64,000 nucleotides of DNA from contig BFBT01000001.1 of the NCBI GenBank assembly GCA_003112755.1, positions 1,984,001 to 2,048,000 of the forward strand. The letters are read 5' to 3'. Origin of the DNA: Lawsonibacter asaccharolyticus. GTDB taxonomy: Bacteria > Bacillota > Clostridia > Oscillospirales > Oscillospiraceae. The notes below the pieces were generated by a model. That model did not search any database. It saw nothing but the letters and a program-made list of their open reading frames with translations, and was not told the origin of the DNA. Position 1 is the stretch's first letter. Each line of letters begins with the position of its first letter. The translations under genes were made by a program, and so were the position numbers. This document shows positions 1-8,779 of this stretch, piece after piece.

Positions 1-1
1 C

Positions 2-175
2 CGGGGAGTGCGGTGCGGCTCTGTGTTCCACGTGATCTGGAACCAGGAGCGGGAGCAGGCGGGGCTGGACCAGCAGGAGTCCCACGACACCGCGCTGGCC
101 ATCGACGTAGGGGTGGAGGCGCTGAAGCTGCTGATCCGCCAGGACGCCCAGAGCCGGGCCGGAGAAGGCCGCTAG
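2..175 (+). CDS. nucleoside phosphorylase (uridine phosphorylase-like), C-terminal end only
   Basis: Only the last 57 codons lie in the window, read in the frame that starts at base 2 and ends at the TAG at 173-175. The tail has a hydrophobic strand (CGSVFHVIWNQ) followed by QQESHDTALAIDVGVEALKLL, cut here to its key part ESH then a helix. This matches the end of the uridine phosphorylase family, in which a strand ending in V-N-R/Q is followed by a Glu-Ser-His and a final amphipathic helix. The family cleaves uridine to uracil and ribose-1-phosphate. The complete gene at 60504 ends with a similar pattern. The assignment is from a short fragment, so it is moderate. Confidence 0.55.
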   Translation, partial: RGVRCGSVFHVIWNQEREQAGLDQQESHDTALAIDVGVEALKLLIRQDAQSRAGEGR

Positions 176-195
176 ACAGAAGAGGGAGGAGCCCC

Positions 196-633
196 ATGGA
201 GCAGGAGAAGAGACAGAAGGAGATTACCCGGCACGGCCTGATCCGAGTGGGACTGTGGCTCGGCGGGGGCTGGCTGCTGCTGGTCCTGTGCGCCTGGGGC
301 ATCCTCCCAGACCGGGAGGTGCCCGGGATCCTCTGGATAGGGCTGGGCCTGCTGACCGCGGAACTGGCCATCCTGTGGGGGAAGACGTGGTGGGAGAGCC
401 GGGGACGCGGCCAGGCGATCCCCGCCGGAGCGCACTGGTGGCAGGCAGAGAAGGAGGAGCTGGCGGCCGCCGCTGTGATGCTGGCGGTGTGGTGGGGCTT
501 TCTGGCCCTGTGCGCCGCGGGGGTGCTCCCCCACATGGAACCGGACCGGTACAGCTGGCTCCTGGCGGGAGCGGTGACCATCCTCTTCGGGGCGGAGCTG
601 CTGCTCTGGCAGAGAGGGAGGCGGGACCGGTAG
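196..633 (+). CDS. small integral membrane protein, unknown function
   Basis: A 145-residue protein starting at ATG 196 behind a purine-rich site (agaggagga, 182-192 region). It has a short charged N-terminus and four hydrophobic stretches, arranged as two pairs (about residues 20-38 and 45-60, then 92-110 and 118-135). The two halves look alike: each has a Trp-rich helix, a leucine-cysteine-alanine motif ending in GVLP or GILP, then a second helix, so it may be an internal duplication. I do not recognise a named family. It lies 20 bases after the phosphorylase fragment and before a strong terminator, so it may be co-transcribed with the upstream gene. Confidence 0.7.
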   Translation: MEQEKRQKEITRHGLIRVGLWLGGGWLLLVLCAWGILPDREVPGILWIGLGLLTAELAILWGKTWWESRGRGQAIPAGAHWWQAEKEELAAAAVMLAVWWGFLALCAAGVLPHMEPDRYSWLLAGAVTILFGAELLLWQRGRRDR

Positions 634-657
634 CCGGTGGCGCCTGCCACCGGCGGG

Positions 658-687
658 CCCCGGCCGTCAGGCGGCCGGGGCTTTTTT
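658..687 (+). terminator. intrinsic terminator
   Basis: An 8-bp stem CCCCGGCC / GGCCGGGG with a 7-nt loop is followed directly by a run of six T. It ends the transcript of the small membrane protein. Confidence 0.85.
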
Positions 688-705
688 CCGGCTGACCGCT
701 TTTAG

Positions 706-734
706 TTGGCAAACGGGGAAAAGCGTGGTATAAT
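706..734 (+). promoter_or_regulatory. sigma-A type promoter of the Nudix gene
   Basis: TTGGCA at 706-711 and TATAAT at 729-734 are separated by exactly 17 bases. The Nudix start codon is 58 bases downstream. Confidence 0.8.
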
Positions 735-791
735 GGCCCTGAATTTGAAGCAGGCCGCCCCAAATGGGACGCGCCGGGGAGGGAGCGGAAG

Positions 792-1328
792 ATGGACCTG
801 ACAGAGCGCACCATTGAAAGCAAAACGATGTTCCAGGGCCGGATCATCACGGTCCTGCTGGATACCGCCGGCCTGCCGGACGGGGGGACCGCCCAGCGGG
901 AGGTGGTGCTCCACCCAGGGGGCGTGGCCATTTTGGCATTGGATGAGGCGGACAACGTGGCGCTGGTGCGGCAGTACCGCTATCCGCTCCACGGTCTGCT
1001 GCTGGAGCTGCCCGCCGGCAAGCTGGACCCGGGGGAGGACCACCGCCCCGCCGCCCTTCGGGAGCTGAGCGAGGAGACCGGCCTGGAGGCGGGGGAACTG
1101 ACCTATCTGGGCCATATCTATGCCTCACCTGGATTCTGCGACGAGGCGCTGCACATGTATCTGGCGCGGGACCTGACCCGCGCCCGGCAGCACTTGGACG
1201 AGGACGAGTTCCTGGATGTGGTGACCATGCCCTTTGACACATTGGTGGAGCAGGTCATGTCCGGGGAGATCACAGACGCGAAGACAGTGGCCACCGTGCT
1301 GAAGGTCAAGACTCTGCTGGGCCGCTGA
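792..1328 (+). CDS. nudF: Nudix hydrolase, ADP-ribose pyrophosphatase type
   Basis: A 178-residue protein with a perfect Nudix box (G-x5-E-x7-REL-x-EE-x-GL), beginning GKLDPGE and ending RELSEETGL at about residues 75-97. These residues bind the metal ion that hydrolyses nucleoside diphosphates linked to another moiety. Length and the preceding LVRQYRYPLH strand fit the ADP-ribose pyrophosphatase subgroup, which removes free ADP-ribose in the cytosol. It has its own promoter at 706-734 and ends 24 bases before walR, so it may be read together with the wal operon. The exact substrate is inferred from family resemblance. Confidence 0.9.
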   Translation: MDLTERTIESKTMFQGRIITVLLDTAGLPDGGTAQREVVLHPGGVAILALDEADNVALVRQYRYPLHGLLLELPAGKLDPGEDHRPAALRELSEETGLEAGELTYLGHIYASPGFCDEALHMYLARDLTRARQHLDEDEFLDVVTMPFDTLVEQVMSGEITDAKTVATVLKVKTLLGR

Positions 1329-1352
1329 TATGGACGACAAGGAGGGATTTCT

Positions 1353-2057
1353 GTGGGAAAGAGCATCCTGATCGTAGAGGATGAGCAGAACATCGTGGAT
1401 ATTTTGTCCTTCAACCTGAGCCGGGAGGGGTATGACACACTGGAGGCCTACGACGGCCCCACTGGGCTCCAGCTGGCGCTGGAGCAGGACCCGGACCTGA
1501 TCCTGCTGGACCTGATGCTGCCCGGGATGGACGGCTTTGAGGTGTGCCGCCAGGTGCGGGAGAGCGGCTCCTCAACCCCTATTATCATGCTCACCGCCCG
1601 GGAGGAGGAGACCGACAAGGTCCTGGGCCTGGAGCTGGGGGCGGACGACTACATCACAAAGCCATTCTCCATGCGGGAGCTGCTGGCCCGGGTGAAAGCC
1701 AATATCCGCCGTATGAGCATGGTGCCCGCTGGGAAGGGGGCGGCAGCCTCCGCCAACCGGATGGAGCTGGGCCGGGTGACAGTGGACACGGACCAGATGG
1801 CGGTGCTCAAGGACGGGCAGCCCCTTCAGCTGTCTCAGCGGGAGTACGATCTGATCCGTTTCCTGGCGGCCCAGCCGGGCAAGGTGTTTTCACGGGAGGC
1901 CCTGATGGAGCATGTGTGGGACTATGAAGGCTATGTGGGCGATGTGCGGGCGGTGGACGTGGCCGTCCGCCGCCTGAGAGAGAAGATCGAGGACGACCCC
2001 GCCAGTCCTAAATTCGTGGTGACAAAGCGGGGGATGGGGTACTACTTCGGCGGCTGA
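1353..2057 (+). CDS. walR: OmpR/PhoB-family response regulator WalR (YycF)
   Basis: A 234-residue regulator with a receiver domain (acidic pair E9-D10, phospho-acceptor D53 in LLDLMLPGMDG, switch Thr in MLTAREEE, Lys in YITKPFS) and a C-terminal winged helix ending in VVTKRGMGYYF. GTG start at 1353 follows an aggaggg site. The next genes are a HAMP-PAS kinase and YycH/YycI-like proteins, which identifies this as WalR, the essential regulator of cell-wall hydrolase genes in Firmicutes. Its last 63 bases are copied again downstream of the gene (2228-2297). Confidence 0.93.
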   Translation: MGKSILIVEDEQNIVDILSFNLSREGYDTLEAYDGPTGLQLALEQDPDLILLDLMLPGMDGFEVCRQVRESGSSTPIIMLTAREEETDKVLGLELGADDYITKPFSMRELLARVKANIRRMSMVPAGKGAAASANRMELGRVTVDTDQMAVLKDGQPLQLSQREYDLIRFLAAQPGKVFSREALMEHVWDYEGYVGDVRAVDVAVRRLREKIEDDPASPKFVVTKRGMGYYFGG

Positions 2058-2297
2058 GCCGGAGGGGCCGAGGGCGGGGACGTCCTCGGGGACCCGCCGC
2101 AGGGGGGGCGCCGGTGGTCCGGCGCGGACCCGGAGCGGGAGCGGAGGGTCCTCTCCGGGACGATCCATTCGTCCTGGAGATCAGAAAAAAGAAAAGGGCT
2201 CCCGCAGGACGAGTCCTGCGGGAAACTGACCCCGCCAGTCCTAAATTCGTGGTGACAAAGCGGGGGATGGGGTACTACTTCGGCGGCTGAGCCGGAG
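1995..2297 (+). repeat. 70-bp direct repeat of the walR 3' end, flanking 163 bp
   Basis: Bases 1995-2064 (end of walR through its stop codon plus 7 bases) recur without a mismatch at 2228-2297, an offset of 233. The second copy is not a gene. Between the copies are 163 bases (2065-2227) that do not resemble a gene and contain a perfect 10-bp palindrome. The pattern is what an insertion leaves when the target is duplicated, or a slippage event that carried extra DNA. The remaining bases up to walK (2298-2426) hold only a Shine-Dalgarno site (agaggaggt) before 2427. Confidence 0.9.
2201..2222 (-). terminator. palindromic hairpin inside the walR-walK insert
   Basis: CCCGCAGGAC / GTCCTGCGGG with a 2-base spacer. 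Read on the minus strand it is followed by a T-rich stretch (revcomp of aaaaaagaaaag at 2185-2196), so it resembles a terminator facing against the wal operon. On the plus strand there is no T run, so walK transcription should pass. Confidence 0.5.
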
Positions 2298-2426
2298 ACC
2301 GCCCAGGGTGCCGCAGAGGCTATTTCCCAGGGCGCCGAGGTATGGTGCCTGTGACCGGCAGGCGGATGGAACAGAGCCCGCCCCCCTGAGACAGAGGGAC
2401 GGAGAGAGAAGAGAGGAGGTGCCCCG

Positions 2427-4196
2427 ATGCTGCGCAGCCTGCACATGAAGCTGGTGATGCTGATGGTGCTGCTCATCCTGTCGCTGATGACGGTGGTGGG
2501 GGCTTTCCTCATCAACTCTGTGGTGGCCTTTTACATCCAGGACTTTTACAGCCAGATGAGCACAGTGTTCGGAGACCAGGAGATCGTCTCCGACCTGCGC
2601 ACCGCTGCGGACGGGGAGACCGACGGGGCAGGGGCGCTGAAGACGGTGCTGAATGCCTATGCCGGCCAGCTGGGCGTGGATACCCGCAACCGCAATTTCT
2701 ACATCCTGGACGGGGAGGGGACCTCAGTGCTGGCCAGCTCCAACGGTGAGAGCGGCGCCTCCGGCTTGTCCTACACCGGGAACCTGATGACGGCTATCGA
2801 GTCCGGCCAGGTGGGAGACGAGAGCAACGCGGCCGCCGATTACATGGATGTGGCCATCCCCATCCAGCGGGGCGGCAGCGACTATATCATCTATATCCTG
2901 GACAACAAGGCCACCGTGTCCAACCTGAACAACCAGCTCTTCCTGCTGATCATGGAGGCGCTGCTGTTCGGTCTGGTGATCTCAGTGCTGCTGTCCTTCC
3001 TCCTCTCCAAGACCATGATCACCCCCATCCAGCGGCTGACGGAGGGAGCCATGCGGGTGGCAGAGGGGGACTTCGCCCATAAGATCGAGGTGGCCTCCCG
3101 GGACGAGATCGGCGTGCTCACCGACACCTTCAACGATATGGCGGGTCAGCTCCAGGACACCATCCGCCAGGTGGAGAACGAGCGCAACAAGCTCAACACC
3201 CTCTTTCTCCACATGACGGACGGCGTGGTGGCCTTCTCCCGGACTGGAGAGGTCATCCACTTCAATCCCTCCGCGGAGGAGATGCTCCACCGGCCCATCG
3301 GGACGGACACCACCTTCGGGGAGCTGTTCGGCGGCCTGGTCTCTCTGGAGCGGGTGCTGGCGGTGCCCGACTACCTCCAGGAAGAGCAGACGGTTGAGGA
3401 GCGATTCCTCCAGCTGCTGATGGCTCCCTTCGACCGGGACCGGCAGGGGGGCGTACTGGTGGTCATCCACGACGTCACCGAGCAGCGGAAGAACGAGGAG
3501 ATGCGCCGGGAGTTCGTGGCCAACGTGTCCCACGAGCTGCGCACCCCCCTCACCAACATCCGCAGCTATGCCGAAACGCTGGTGGACAGCGCCGGAGACC
3601 TGCCCCCAGCCATGGAGAAGAAGTTCCTGGGAGTCATCCTCAACGAGAGCGACCGCATGACCCACATCGTGCAGGACCTGCTCACGCTGTCCCGGTTCGA
3701 CTCGGGGCGCACCGATTTGAAGCTGACCCAGTTCTCCTTTTCCGCGGTGCTCCATGACCTGTATAACGCGGTCTATATGGAGGCCCAGCGCCACAGCCAT
3801 GCCCTTGAGCTGAAGATCGAGCCGGAGCTGCCCGAGATCGTGGCCGACCGGGAGCGAGTGGTCCAAGTGATGATGAACATCGTGTCCAACTCCATCAAGT
3901 ACACGCCGGACGGAGGGCGCATCGTCATCTCCGCCGGACGGCGGGGGGACCGGGTGTGGATGTTGGTGGATGACAACGGCATCGGCATCCCGCCGGAGGA
4001 CCGGCCCCGCATCTTCGAGCGGTTTTACCGGGTGGACAAGGCCCGGTCCCGCCAGTCGGGCGGGACCGGACTGGGCCTGTCCATCGCCAAGGAGATCATC
4101 GACCGGCACCAGGGCGTGCTGGAGCTGGCCGACAAGGAGGGCCCGGGACTGGCGGTGCGGATGGAGCTGAAGATAGAGGGGCCGGACCATGAATAG
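2427..4196 (+). CDS. walK: sensor histidine kinase WalK (YycG)
   Basis: A 589-residue membrane kinase. Order: transmembrane helix at about 6-30, extracytoplasmic sensor region, second helix at about 172-195, HAMP linker (ITPIQRLTEGAMRVAEGDF), a PAS-like segment (about 255-360), HisKA with phospho-acceptor H369 in NVSHELRTPL, and an HATPase domain with N box (MMNIVSNSIKYTPDGG), G1 (DNGIGI) and G2 (GGTGLGLS). WalK senses the state of the wall, probably lipid II, and phosphorylates WalR. It overlaps yycH by 8 bases, so translation of the two is coupled. Confidence 0.93.
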   Translation: MLRSLHMKLVMLMVLLILSLMTVVGAFLINSVVAFYIQDFYSQMSTVFGDQEIVSDLRTAADGETDGAGALKTVLNAYAGQLGVDTRNRNFYILDGEGTSVLASSNGESGASGLSYTGNLMTAIESGQVGDESNAAADYMDVAIPIQRGGSDYIIYILDNKATVSNLNNQLFLLIMEALLFGLVISVLLSFLLSKTMITPIQRLTEGAMRVAEGDFAHKIEVASRDEIGVLTDTFNDMAGQLQDTIRQVENERNKLNTLFLHMTDGVVAFSRTGEVIHFNPSAEEMLHRPIGTDTTFGELFGGLVSLERVLAVPDYLQEEQTVEERFLQLLMAPFDRDRQGGVLVVIHDVTEQRKNEEMRREFVANVSHELRTPLTNIRSYAETLVDSAGDLPPAMEKKFLGVILNESDRMTHIVQDLLTLSRFDSGRTDLKLTQFSFSAVLHDLYNAVYMEAQRHSHALELKIEPELPEIVADRERVVQVMMNIVSNSIKYTPDGGRIVISAGRRGDRVWMLVDDNGIGIPPEDRPRIFERFYRVDKARSRQSGGTGLGLSIAKEIIDRHQGVLELADKEGPGLAVRMELKIEGPDHE

Positions 4197-5496
4197 AAAG
4201 AGCAAGCACGCCCGCCTGCTGGAGCTGGGCAAGGACGTGCTGATCGTCCTGCTGGCCTGCTCAGCGGTGTGGCTGACTACCAGGGTCCAGCGCACCGGGA
4301 GCTTGGGAGATCTGCTGGCGGACACGCCCCAGGAGGGGCAGGGCCAGACCCAGGCCCCCGGCCAGATGGAGATGGTCCGCCCGGTGCGGATGGCGGCAGT
4401 GGGCAGGAGTGGAGAGACCACCATCCGCTATGGGGCACAGTATGACCAGCAGAGCACCGACGCCCTATTCCAGCAGGTGGCCAATCTGCTGGTGGAGGCG
4501 CTGAGCGACGGGGGAGAGATGAGCCCCGTCAGCCAGTGGGAGTGGCGCACCGCCCTGACCTCCCCGCCCAGCCTGTACTTCGACCTGATGGAGGGGGTCC
4601 CCCTGTCGGTGCTGACGGGCTGGCTCACCGGGGAGAGCACAGGGGGGGAGGTGTTCGTGCGCCGGCTGGCACTGGCTGCCTCCCGGGGACAGGTGTTCCT
4701 CTACTACCAGGATGAGGAGAGCGGGCAGTTTTACGCCGGCCCGGTGGACGTGATCAGCGTCAGCAGGCTGGAGTCCGCTGTCTCCGGCCTGTCGGACAAC
4801 GGCGCCTGTTTTGCCTTTGAGAAGGAGGGGTACAGCCTCCTGTCTCCCTACACCCTGCTGATGCCGGGCACACCCCAGCCGGCGGTCTATCAGGTCTACA
4901 ACCCCCTCAGCCGAGAGGAGGGCCTCAACAGCCTGCTGGAGGCACTGGACTTCCCGGCCAGCAGTAGCTACACCTATCAGGGGACCGACGGGGAGTTGGT
5001 GGTGCGCAACGGGTATGACACCCTGCGGGTATCTGCCCAGGGCACGGTGCGCTACCATACTACAGAGGGGGAGATATCCCGTTATCCGGTGGCCTCGGAC
5101 ACCGGCGGAACGGGGTGCTATGAAGCGGTAGAGGCCTGCCGGGTGCTGGTCTCCGAGACACTGGGCACCCAGTGCGGGGCCGCCCGGCTGGTGCTCACCC
5201 ATGTGGAGCGGATCACGGGGGGCTGGGCGGTGGAGTTCGGCTACTGTCTGGACGGCGCGGCAGTCCAGGTGTACGAGGAGGGATGCGCGGCCCGGTTCCT
5301 GGTGCAGAACGGACAGATCGCGGAGATCACCCTCCAGGCCAGAAGCTATGAGGAGACAGCGGAGAGCGGGCTGGTGCTGCCCCGGCTCCAGGCCATGGCC
5401 GCCATGGAGGCGGCGGGGCTGGAGGGCCGGGAGCTGCTGCTGGGATATCAGGACAGCGGCGGCGGAACGGTCACCGCCGGCTGGATCGCCCGGTGA
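4189..5496 (+). CDS. yycH: YycH-like regulator of WalK
   Basis: A 435-residue protein with one N-terminal membrane helix (about 17-32) and a long extracytoplasmic part, the plan of YycH. In Firmicutes YycH and YycI sit in the membrane beside WalK and adjust its activity. Sequence identity to known YycH is weak by eye; the call rests on topology, size and position directly after walK with an 8-base overlap (start ATG 4189). Confidence 0.8.
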   Translation: MNRKSKHARLLELGKDVLIVLLACSAVWLTTRVQRTGSLGDLLADTPQEGQGQTQAPGQMEMVRPVRMAAVGRSGETTIRYGAQYDQQSTDALFQQVANLLVEALSDGGEMSPVSQWEWRTALTSPPSLYFDLMEGVPLSVLTGWLTGESTGGEVFVRRLALAASRGQVFLYYQDEESGQFYAGPVDVISVSRLESAVSGLSDNGACFAFEKEGYSLLSPYTLLMPGTPQPAVYQVYNPLSREEGLNSLLEALDFPASSSYTYQGTDGELVVRNGYDTLRVSAQGTVRYHTTEGEISRYPVASDTGGTGCYEAVEACRVLVSETLGTQCGAARLVLTHVERITGGWAVEFGYCLDGAAVQVYEEGCAARFLVQNGQIAEITLQARSYEETAESGLVLPRLQAMAAMEAAGLEGRELLLGYQDSGGGTVTAGWIAR

Positions 5497-5521
5497 GAGA
5501 GACCGGAGGGGAGGGAGAGCC

Positions 5522-6379
5522 GTGGCCTGGCCCAAGATCAAAAATATCATCATCCTGATGCTGCTGGTGACCAACCTGTGCCTGCTGGCCTTTGTGGGCT
5601 GGCGGGAGATCCGGGACTGGCAGCTCCAGGACAAGGCGCTGGAGCAGGCCGTCTCCTTCCTGGCGGAGCGGGGCATCCAGGTGGACGAGCGCATCGTGCC
5701 CAGGTCTGCGGAGCTGCCGCCCATGGGCATGGAACGGGACCTGGAGGAAGAGCAGACCCTGGCAGCAGCGCTGCTGGGGGATGGCCTGACCCGGGAGGAA
5801 CGCAGCGGCGAGGTCTATGTCTATGAGGGGGAGCGGGGGCTGCTCCAGTGCCACAGCAGCGGGGAGTTCTGGGCCGACTTTCAGAGCGGCGCCTTCCCGG
5901 TCCCAGAGGGGGCGGAGATGGCGGAGCATGCTCTGGAGACCATGGAGCTGCTCCACTTCCAGGGGGAGGTGGTGAGCAGCGCGGGCAACGCCCAGGACGG
6001 GAGCGTCACCCTGCGGCAGCTGTGGAACGGCGTGCCGGTGCTGCCCTGTCGGGCGACCTTGGTCTACGAGGGGGGCGAGCTGAAGCGGATCGAGGAGGGC
6101 CGGCGTCTCACCGGGACGCCCCAGACCACAGCAGGTACGCCCATCACGGCGACGACGGCGCTGATGCGCTTTTATGCGGGCCTGAGCGAGCGGATGGACA
6201 TCTGCAGTGAGGTCCGGGAGATCGAGATTGCCTATACCCTCTCCAACGCCCTGGGGGGTCCCATCTCGCTGATCCCGGTCTGGCACATCACCACCGACAC
6301 CGAGATATATGAGCTGAACACCTTGGACGGGAGCCTGGCTGCGGCAGGCGCCGAAGAGACAGAGCGGACGGAGCAGTAG
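5522..6379 (+). CDS. yycI: YycI-like regulator of WalK
   Basis: A 285-residue protein from a GTG at 5522 behind a gaggggaggg site. It starts AWPKIKNIIILMLLVTN, a single membrane anchor (about 6-24), and then a periplasmic-type region. YycI proteins begin with a very similar short WxKxKxI-type anchor. It follows yycH by 25 bases and completes a walR-walK-yycH-yycI operon. No yycJ or htrA follows; the next gene is glutamate racemase, which keeps the cell-wall theme. Confidence 0.82.
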   Translation: MAWPKIKNIIILMLLVTNLCLLAFVGWREIRDWQLQDKALEQAVSFLAERGIQVDERIVPRSAELPPMGMERDLEEEQTLAAALLGDGLTREERSGEVYVYEGERGLLQCHSSGEFWADFQSGAFPVPEGAEMAEHALETMELLHFQGEVVSSAGNAQDGSVTLRQLWNGVPVLPCRATLVYEGGELKRIEEGRRLTGTPQTTAGTPITATTALMRFYAGLSERMDICSEVREIEIAYTLSNALGGPISLIPVWHITTDTEIYELNTLDGSLAAAGAEETERTEQ

Positions 6380-6446
6380 AACGAGACCACTGACATGCCC
6401 GGCCGGAAGGGCCGGAGCGGGACAACAAAGAAAGAAGGAGATCATC

Positions 6447-7262
6447 ATGTTCAGCAAAGAAAGCCCCATTGGGATCATCGATTCGGGGATAGGCGGCTTC
6501 AGCGTGGCCCGGAAGGTGCAGAAGCTGCTCCCGCGGGAGAATCTGGTCTATCTGGGGGACGGGGCCAACACGCCCTATGGCAACCACACCGCGGAGGAGA
6601 TCCTCACTATGACCCGCTACATGCTGCGCTTCATGGAAGAAAAGGGGGTCAAGGCCCTGCTGGTGGCCTGCAACACCATTTCCTGCCTCATTGATCAGTA
6701 CCGGGATGAGATGAGCTGCCCGGTGCTCAGCGTAGTCCAGGCGGGTGCGGACGCGGTAAAGGACTTGGATGTCCATAAGGTAGGAGTCATCTCCACCTGC
6801 TTCACTGCCTCCACTCACTGCTACCCGGATCTGATCGGCAAGGCAGCGCCGGACAAGGTGGTCATCAGCCATGGCTGCCCTGACCTGGCCAACGTGGTGG
6901 AGCGAAACGTGGGCAGGCCGGAGGGACAGGCGCTGATCGATGCAGATGTACAGAAGAACCTGGAGGGACTGGTCCGGGACGAGCAGATCGAATGCTGTGT
7001 GCTGGGCTGCACCCACTATCCCTTGGTGGAGGAAAATATCCACAGGCTCTTCCCGGGCCTGCGGCTGCTGGACCCGGCGGAGCAGATGGCCAAGGACGTG
7101 TTGGCCTATCTGGAGCGGGACGGCTTGGTGAACGACGGCCCTCAGCCCGGACGGCTGGACATCTTCACCACCGGCAGCGCGGAGGAGTACGCCATGAAGG
7201 CGGAGAAGGTGGGACTGGACCCGGTGACCTCGGTGCAGTTCTATCCCCCCATGAAACTGTAA
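6447..7262 (+). CDS. murI: glutamate racemase
   Basis: A 271-residue enzyme that interconverts L- and D-glutamate for peptidoglycan. The two catalytic cysteines are visible: C75 in LVACNTISC and C188 in VLGCTHYPL. The N-terminal IIDSGIGGFSV and LGDGANTPYG motifs are typical. ATG 6447 follows gaaggag. It lies 67 bases behind yycI and ends just before a strong bidirectional terminator, so it may be the last gene of the wal transcript. Confidence 0.95.
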   Translation: MFSKESPIGIIDSGIGGFSVARKVQKLLPRENLVYLGDGANTPYGNHTAEEILTMTRYMLRFMEEKGVKALLVACNTISCLIDQYRDEMSCPVLSVVQAGADAVKDLDVHKVGVISTCFTASTHCYPDLIGKAAPDKVVISHGCPDLANVVERNVGRPEGQALIDADVQKNLEGLVRDEQIECCVLGCTHYPLVEENIHRLFPGLRLLDPAEQMAKDVLAYLERDGLVNDGPQPGRLDIFTTGSAEEYAMKAEKVGLDPVTSVQFYPPMKL

Positions 7263-7296
7263 AAATAGTCCGGCGGAGCCGGCGTCAGAAAAAAGG

Positions 7297-7329
7297 CTCA
7301 AGGGCCGCCCCACCGGGGCGGCCCTTGAG
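7297..7329. terminator. bidirectional terminator between murI and ilvE
   Basis: A 15-bp perfect stem (CTCAAGGGCCGCCCC and its complement) with a 3-nt loop. TTT follows on the plus strand and CTTTTTT (from aaaaaagg) follows on the minus strand, so it serves both converging genes. Confidence 0.88.
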
Positions 7330-7343
7330 TTTAAAAAATCTGC

Positions 7344-8408
7344 TTACAGCTTCATGATCCAGCCGTGGGGATCGGGAACGCGGCCCCACTGAATGCCGGT
7401 GAGGGTGTCGTACAGCTTCTGGGTGACAGGGCCGATCTCATTGTGGTTGATGATGGCCTTCTCGTCCCCCTCGGCCAGCTCGCCGATGGGGGAGACCACA
7501 GCAGCGGTGCCGGTGCCCCAGGCCTCCTCCAGGGTTCCGTCCTTGGCGGCCTGGAAGAGCTCCTCGGCGGAGATGCGGCGCTCCTCCACCTCATAGCCCC
7601 AGTCCTTCAGCAGCTGGATGCAGGAGCGGCGGGTGATGCCGTCCAGCACGGAACCGTTCAGGTCGGGGGTGAGGATCTTGCCGTTCACCTTGAACATGAC
7701 GTTCATAGCGCCTACTTCCTCAATATATTTGCGGTGGACGCCGTCCAGCCACAGGACCTGGGTGTAACCCTTCTGCTCGGCGCGGTTGCCCGCCCGCAGG
7801 GAGGCGGCGTAGTTGCCGCCGGTCTTGGCCATGCCGGTGCCGCCCCGAACGGCGCGGACGTCCTGGTCCTCGATATAGATCTTGGTGGGGGCCAGTCCCT
7901 CGGGGTAGTAGGCGCCCACAGGGCAGACGATGACGATATACTGGCAGTGGTGGGAGGTGTGGACGCCCAGGGTGGGGTCCAGACCAATGACAAAGGGACG
8001 GATATACAGGGAGGTGTCCTTCTCATAGGGGACCCACTCCTGATCCAGCTTGACCAGCTCAGTGATACCGGCCAGGGCCAGGTCTTCAGGCACCTCGGGC
8101 AGGGCAATGCGCTCGCAGGACAGGTTCAGCCGACGCACGTTGTCCATGGGGCGGAACAGCTGGATGGAGCCGTCTGCGGTGCGGTAGGCTTTCAGACCCT
8201 CGAAGATCTCCTGGGCGTAATGGAGGACCTTGGCGGCTGGGTCGATCTGGAGGGGGGCATAGGGGACGATGCGGGCGTCATGCCAGCCCTGACCCTCGTC
8301 ATAGTCCACCACAAACATGTGGTCGGTCATATACTTGCCGAAGACCAGCTTGGAGGAGTCAGGCTTCTCCTTCCGCTGCTCGGCGCGGGTGATCTTGATC
8401 TCTTGCAT
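7344..8408 (-). CDS. ilvE: branched-chain amino acid aminotransferase
   Basis: A 354-residue fold-type IV PLP enzyme of the longer BCAT class. It carries YIRPFVIG, the lysine-containing segment GMAKTGGNYAASL, the LWLDGVHRKYIEEVG strand and the GTAAVVSPIG loop that binds the cofactor phosphate. It transfers the amino group between glutamate and the keto acids of leucine, isoleucine and valine. It is a single-gene transcript with its own promoter (8481-8509) and a shared terminator. No T-box is present in its 66-base leader. Confidence 0.95.
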   Translation of the reverse strand: MQEIKITRAEQRKEKPDSSKLVFGKYMTDHMFVVDYDEGQGWHDARIVPYAPLQIDPAAKVLHYAQEIFEGLKAYRTADGSIQLFRPMDNVRRLNLSCERIALPEVPEDLALAGITELVKLDQEWVPYEKDTSLYIRPFVIGLDPTLGVHTSHHCQYIVIVCPVGAYYPEGLAPTKIYIEDQDVRAVRGGTGMAKTGGNYAASLRAGNRAEQKGYTQVLWLDGVHRKYIEEVGAMNVMFKVNGKILTPDLNGSVLDGITRRSCIQLLKDWGYEVEERRISAEELFQAAKDGTLEEAWGTGTAAVVSPIGELAEGDEKAIINHNEIGPVTQKLYDTLTGIQWGRVPDPHGWIMKL

Positions 8409-8480
8409 CTTGGTTTCCTCCTAAAGTAAACTCAAATCGAGCGGTCCTGGTTTGGAGGACGGCTTTTCTGGTATTTCCAT

Positions 8481-8509
8481 ATTATATCAGCCTTTTTTTT
8501 CAGACGCAA
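8481..8509 (-). promoter_or_regulatory. promoter of ilvE
   Basis: On the minus strand TTGCGT (8509-8504) and TATAAT (8486-8481) are separated by 17 bases; the ilvE start is about 66 bases beyond the predicted transcription start. Confidence 0.75.
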
Positions 8510-8603
8510 CGGGTAATCGTGGGAAAAGTGGGGCCGGCCCAACTTTTTAGGGAAAGAATTCCGCCATTTCCCCAGAGAATGGCCCCGCCTGGACGGTTTG
8601 CTA

Positions 8604-8632
8604 TTGTTTTTCCCCTGGGGGTTTGATATAAT
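8604..8632 (+). promoter_or_regulatory. promoter of the gdpP-rplI-dnaB cluster
   Basis: TTGTTT (8604-8609), 17 bases, TATAAT (8627-8632). The -35 box is weak, the -10 box perfect. The resulting leader to gdpP is about 140 bases. Confidence 0.65.
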
Positions 8633-8685
8633 ATCACCAATCACCGCGCTGATACGGCGGCACGGCGCGGGAATGGGGCGTGAAG

Positions 8686-8713
8686 AAGGTCCTGCTGACG
8701 GGCGGACCTTTTT
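8686..8713 (+). terminator. terminator-like hairpin in the gdpP leader
   Basis: AAGGTCC (8686-8692) pairs with GGACCTT (8704-8710) and is followed by TTT then GTTG. It lies between the promoter and the gdpP ribosome site, so it could act as an attenuator. The U tract is short, so this is tentative. Confidence 0.45.
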
Positions 8714-8779
8714 GTTGTGATAGGAGGTCCCGCCCCCGGGAGGGGGAGGAACGGCCGCCCCGAAGAGGAGGAACGGATC

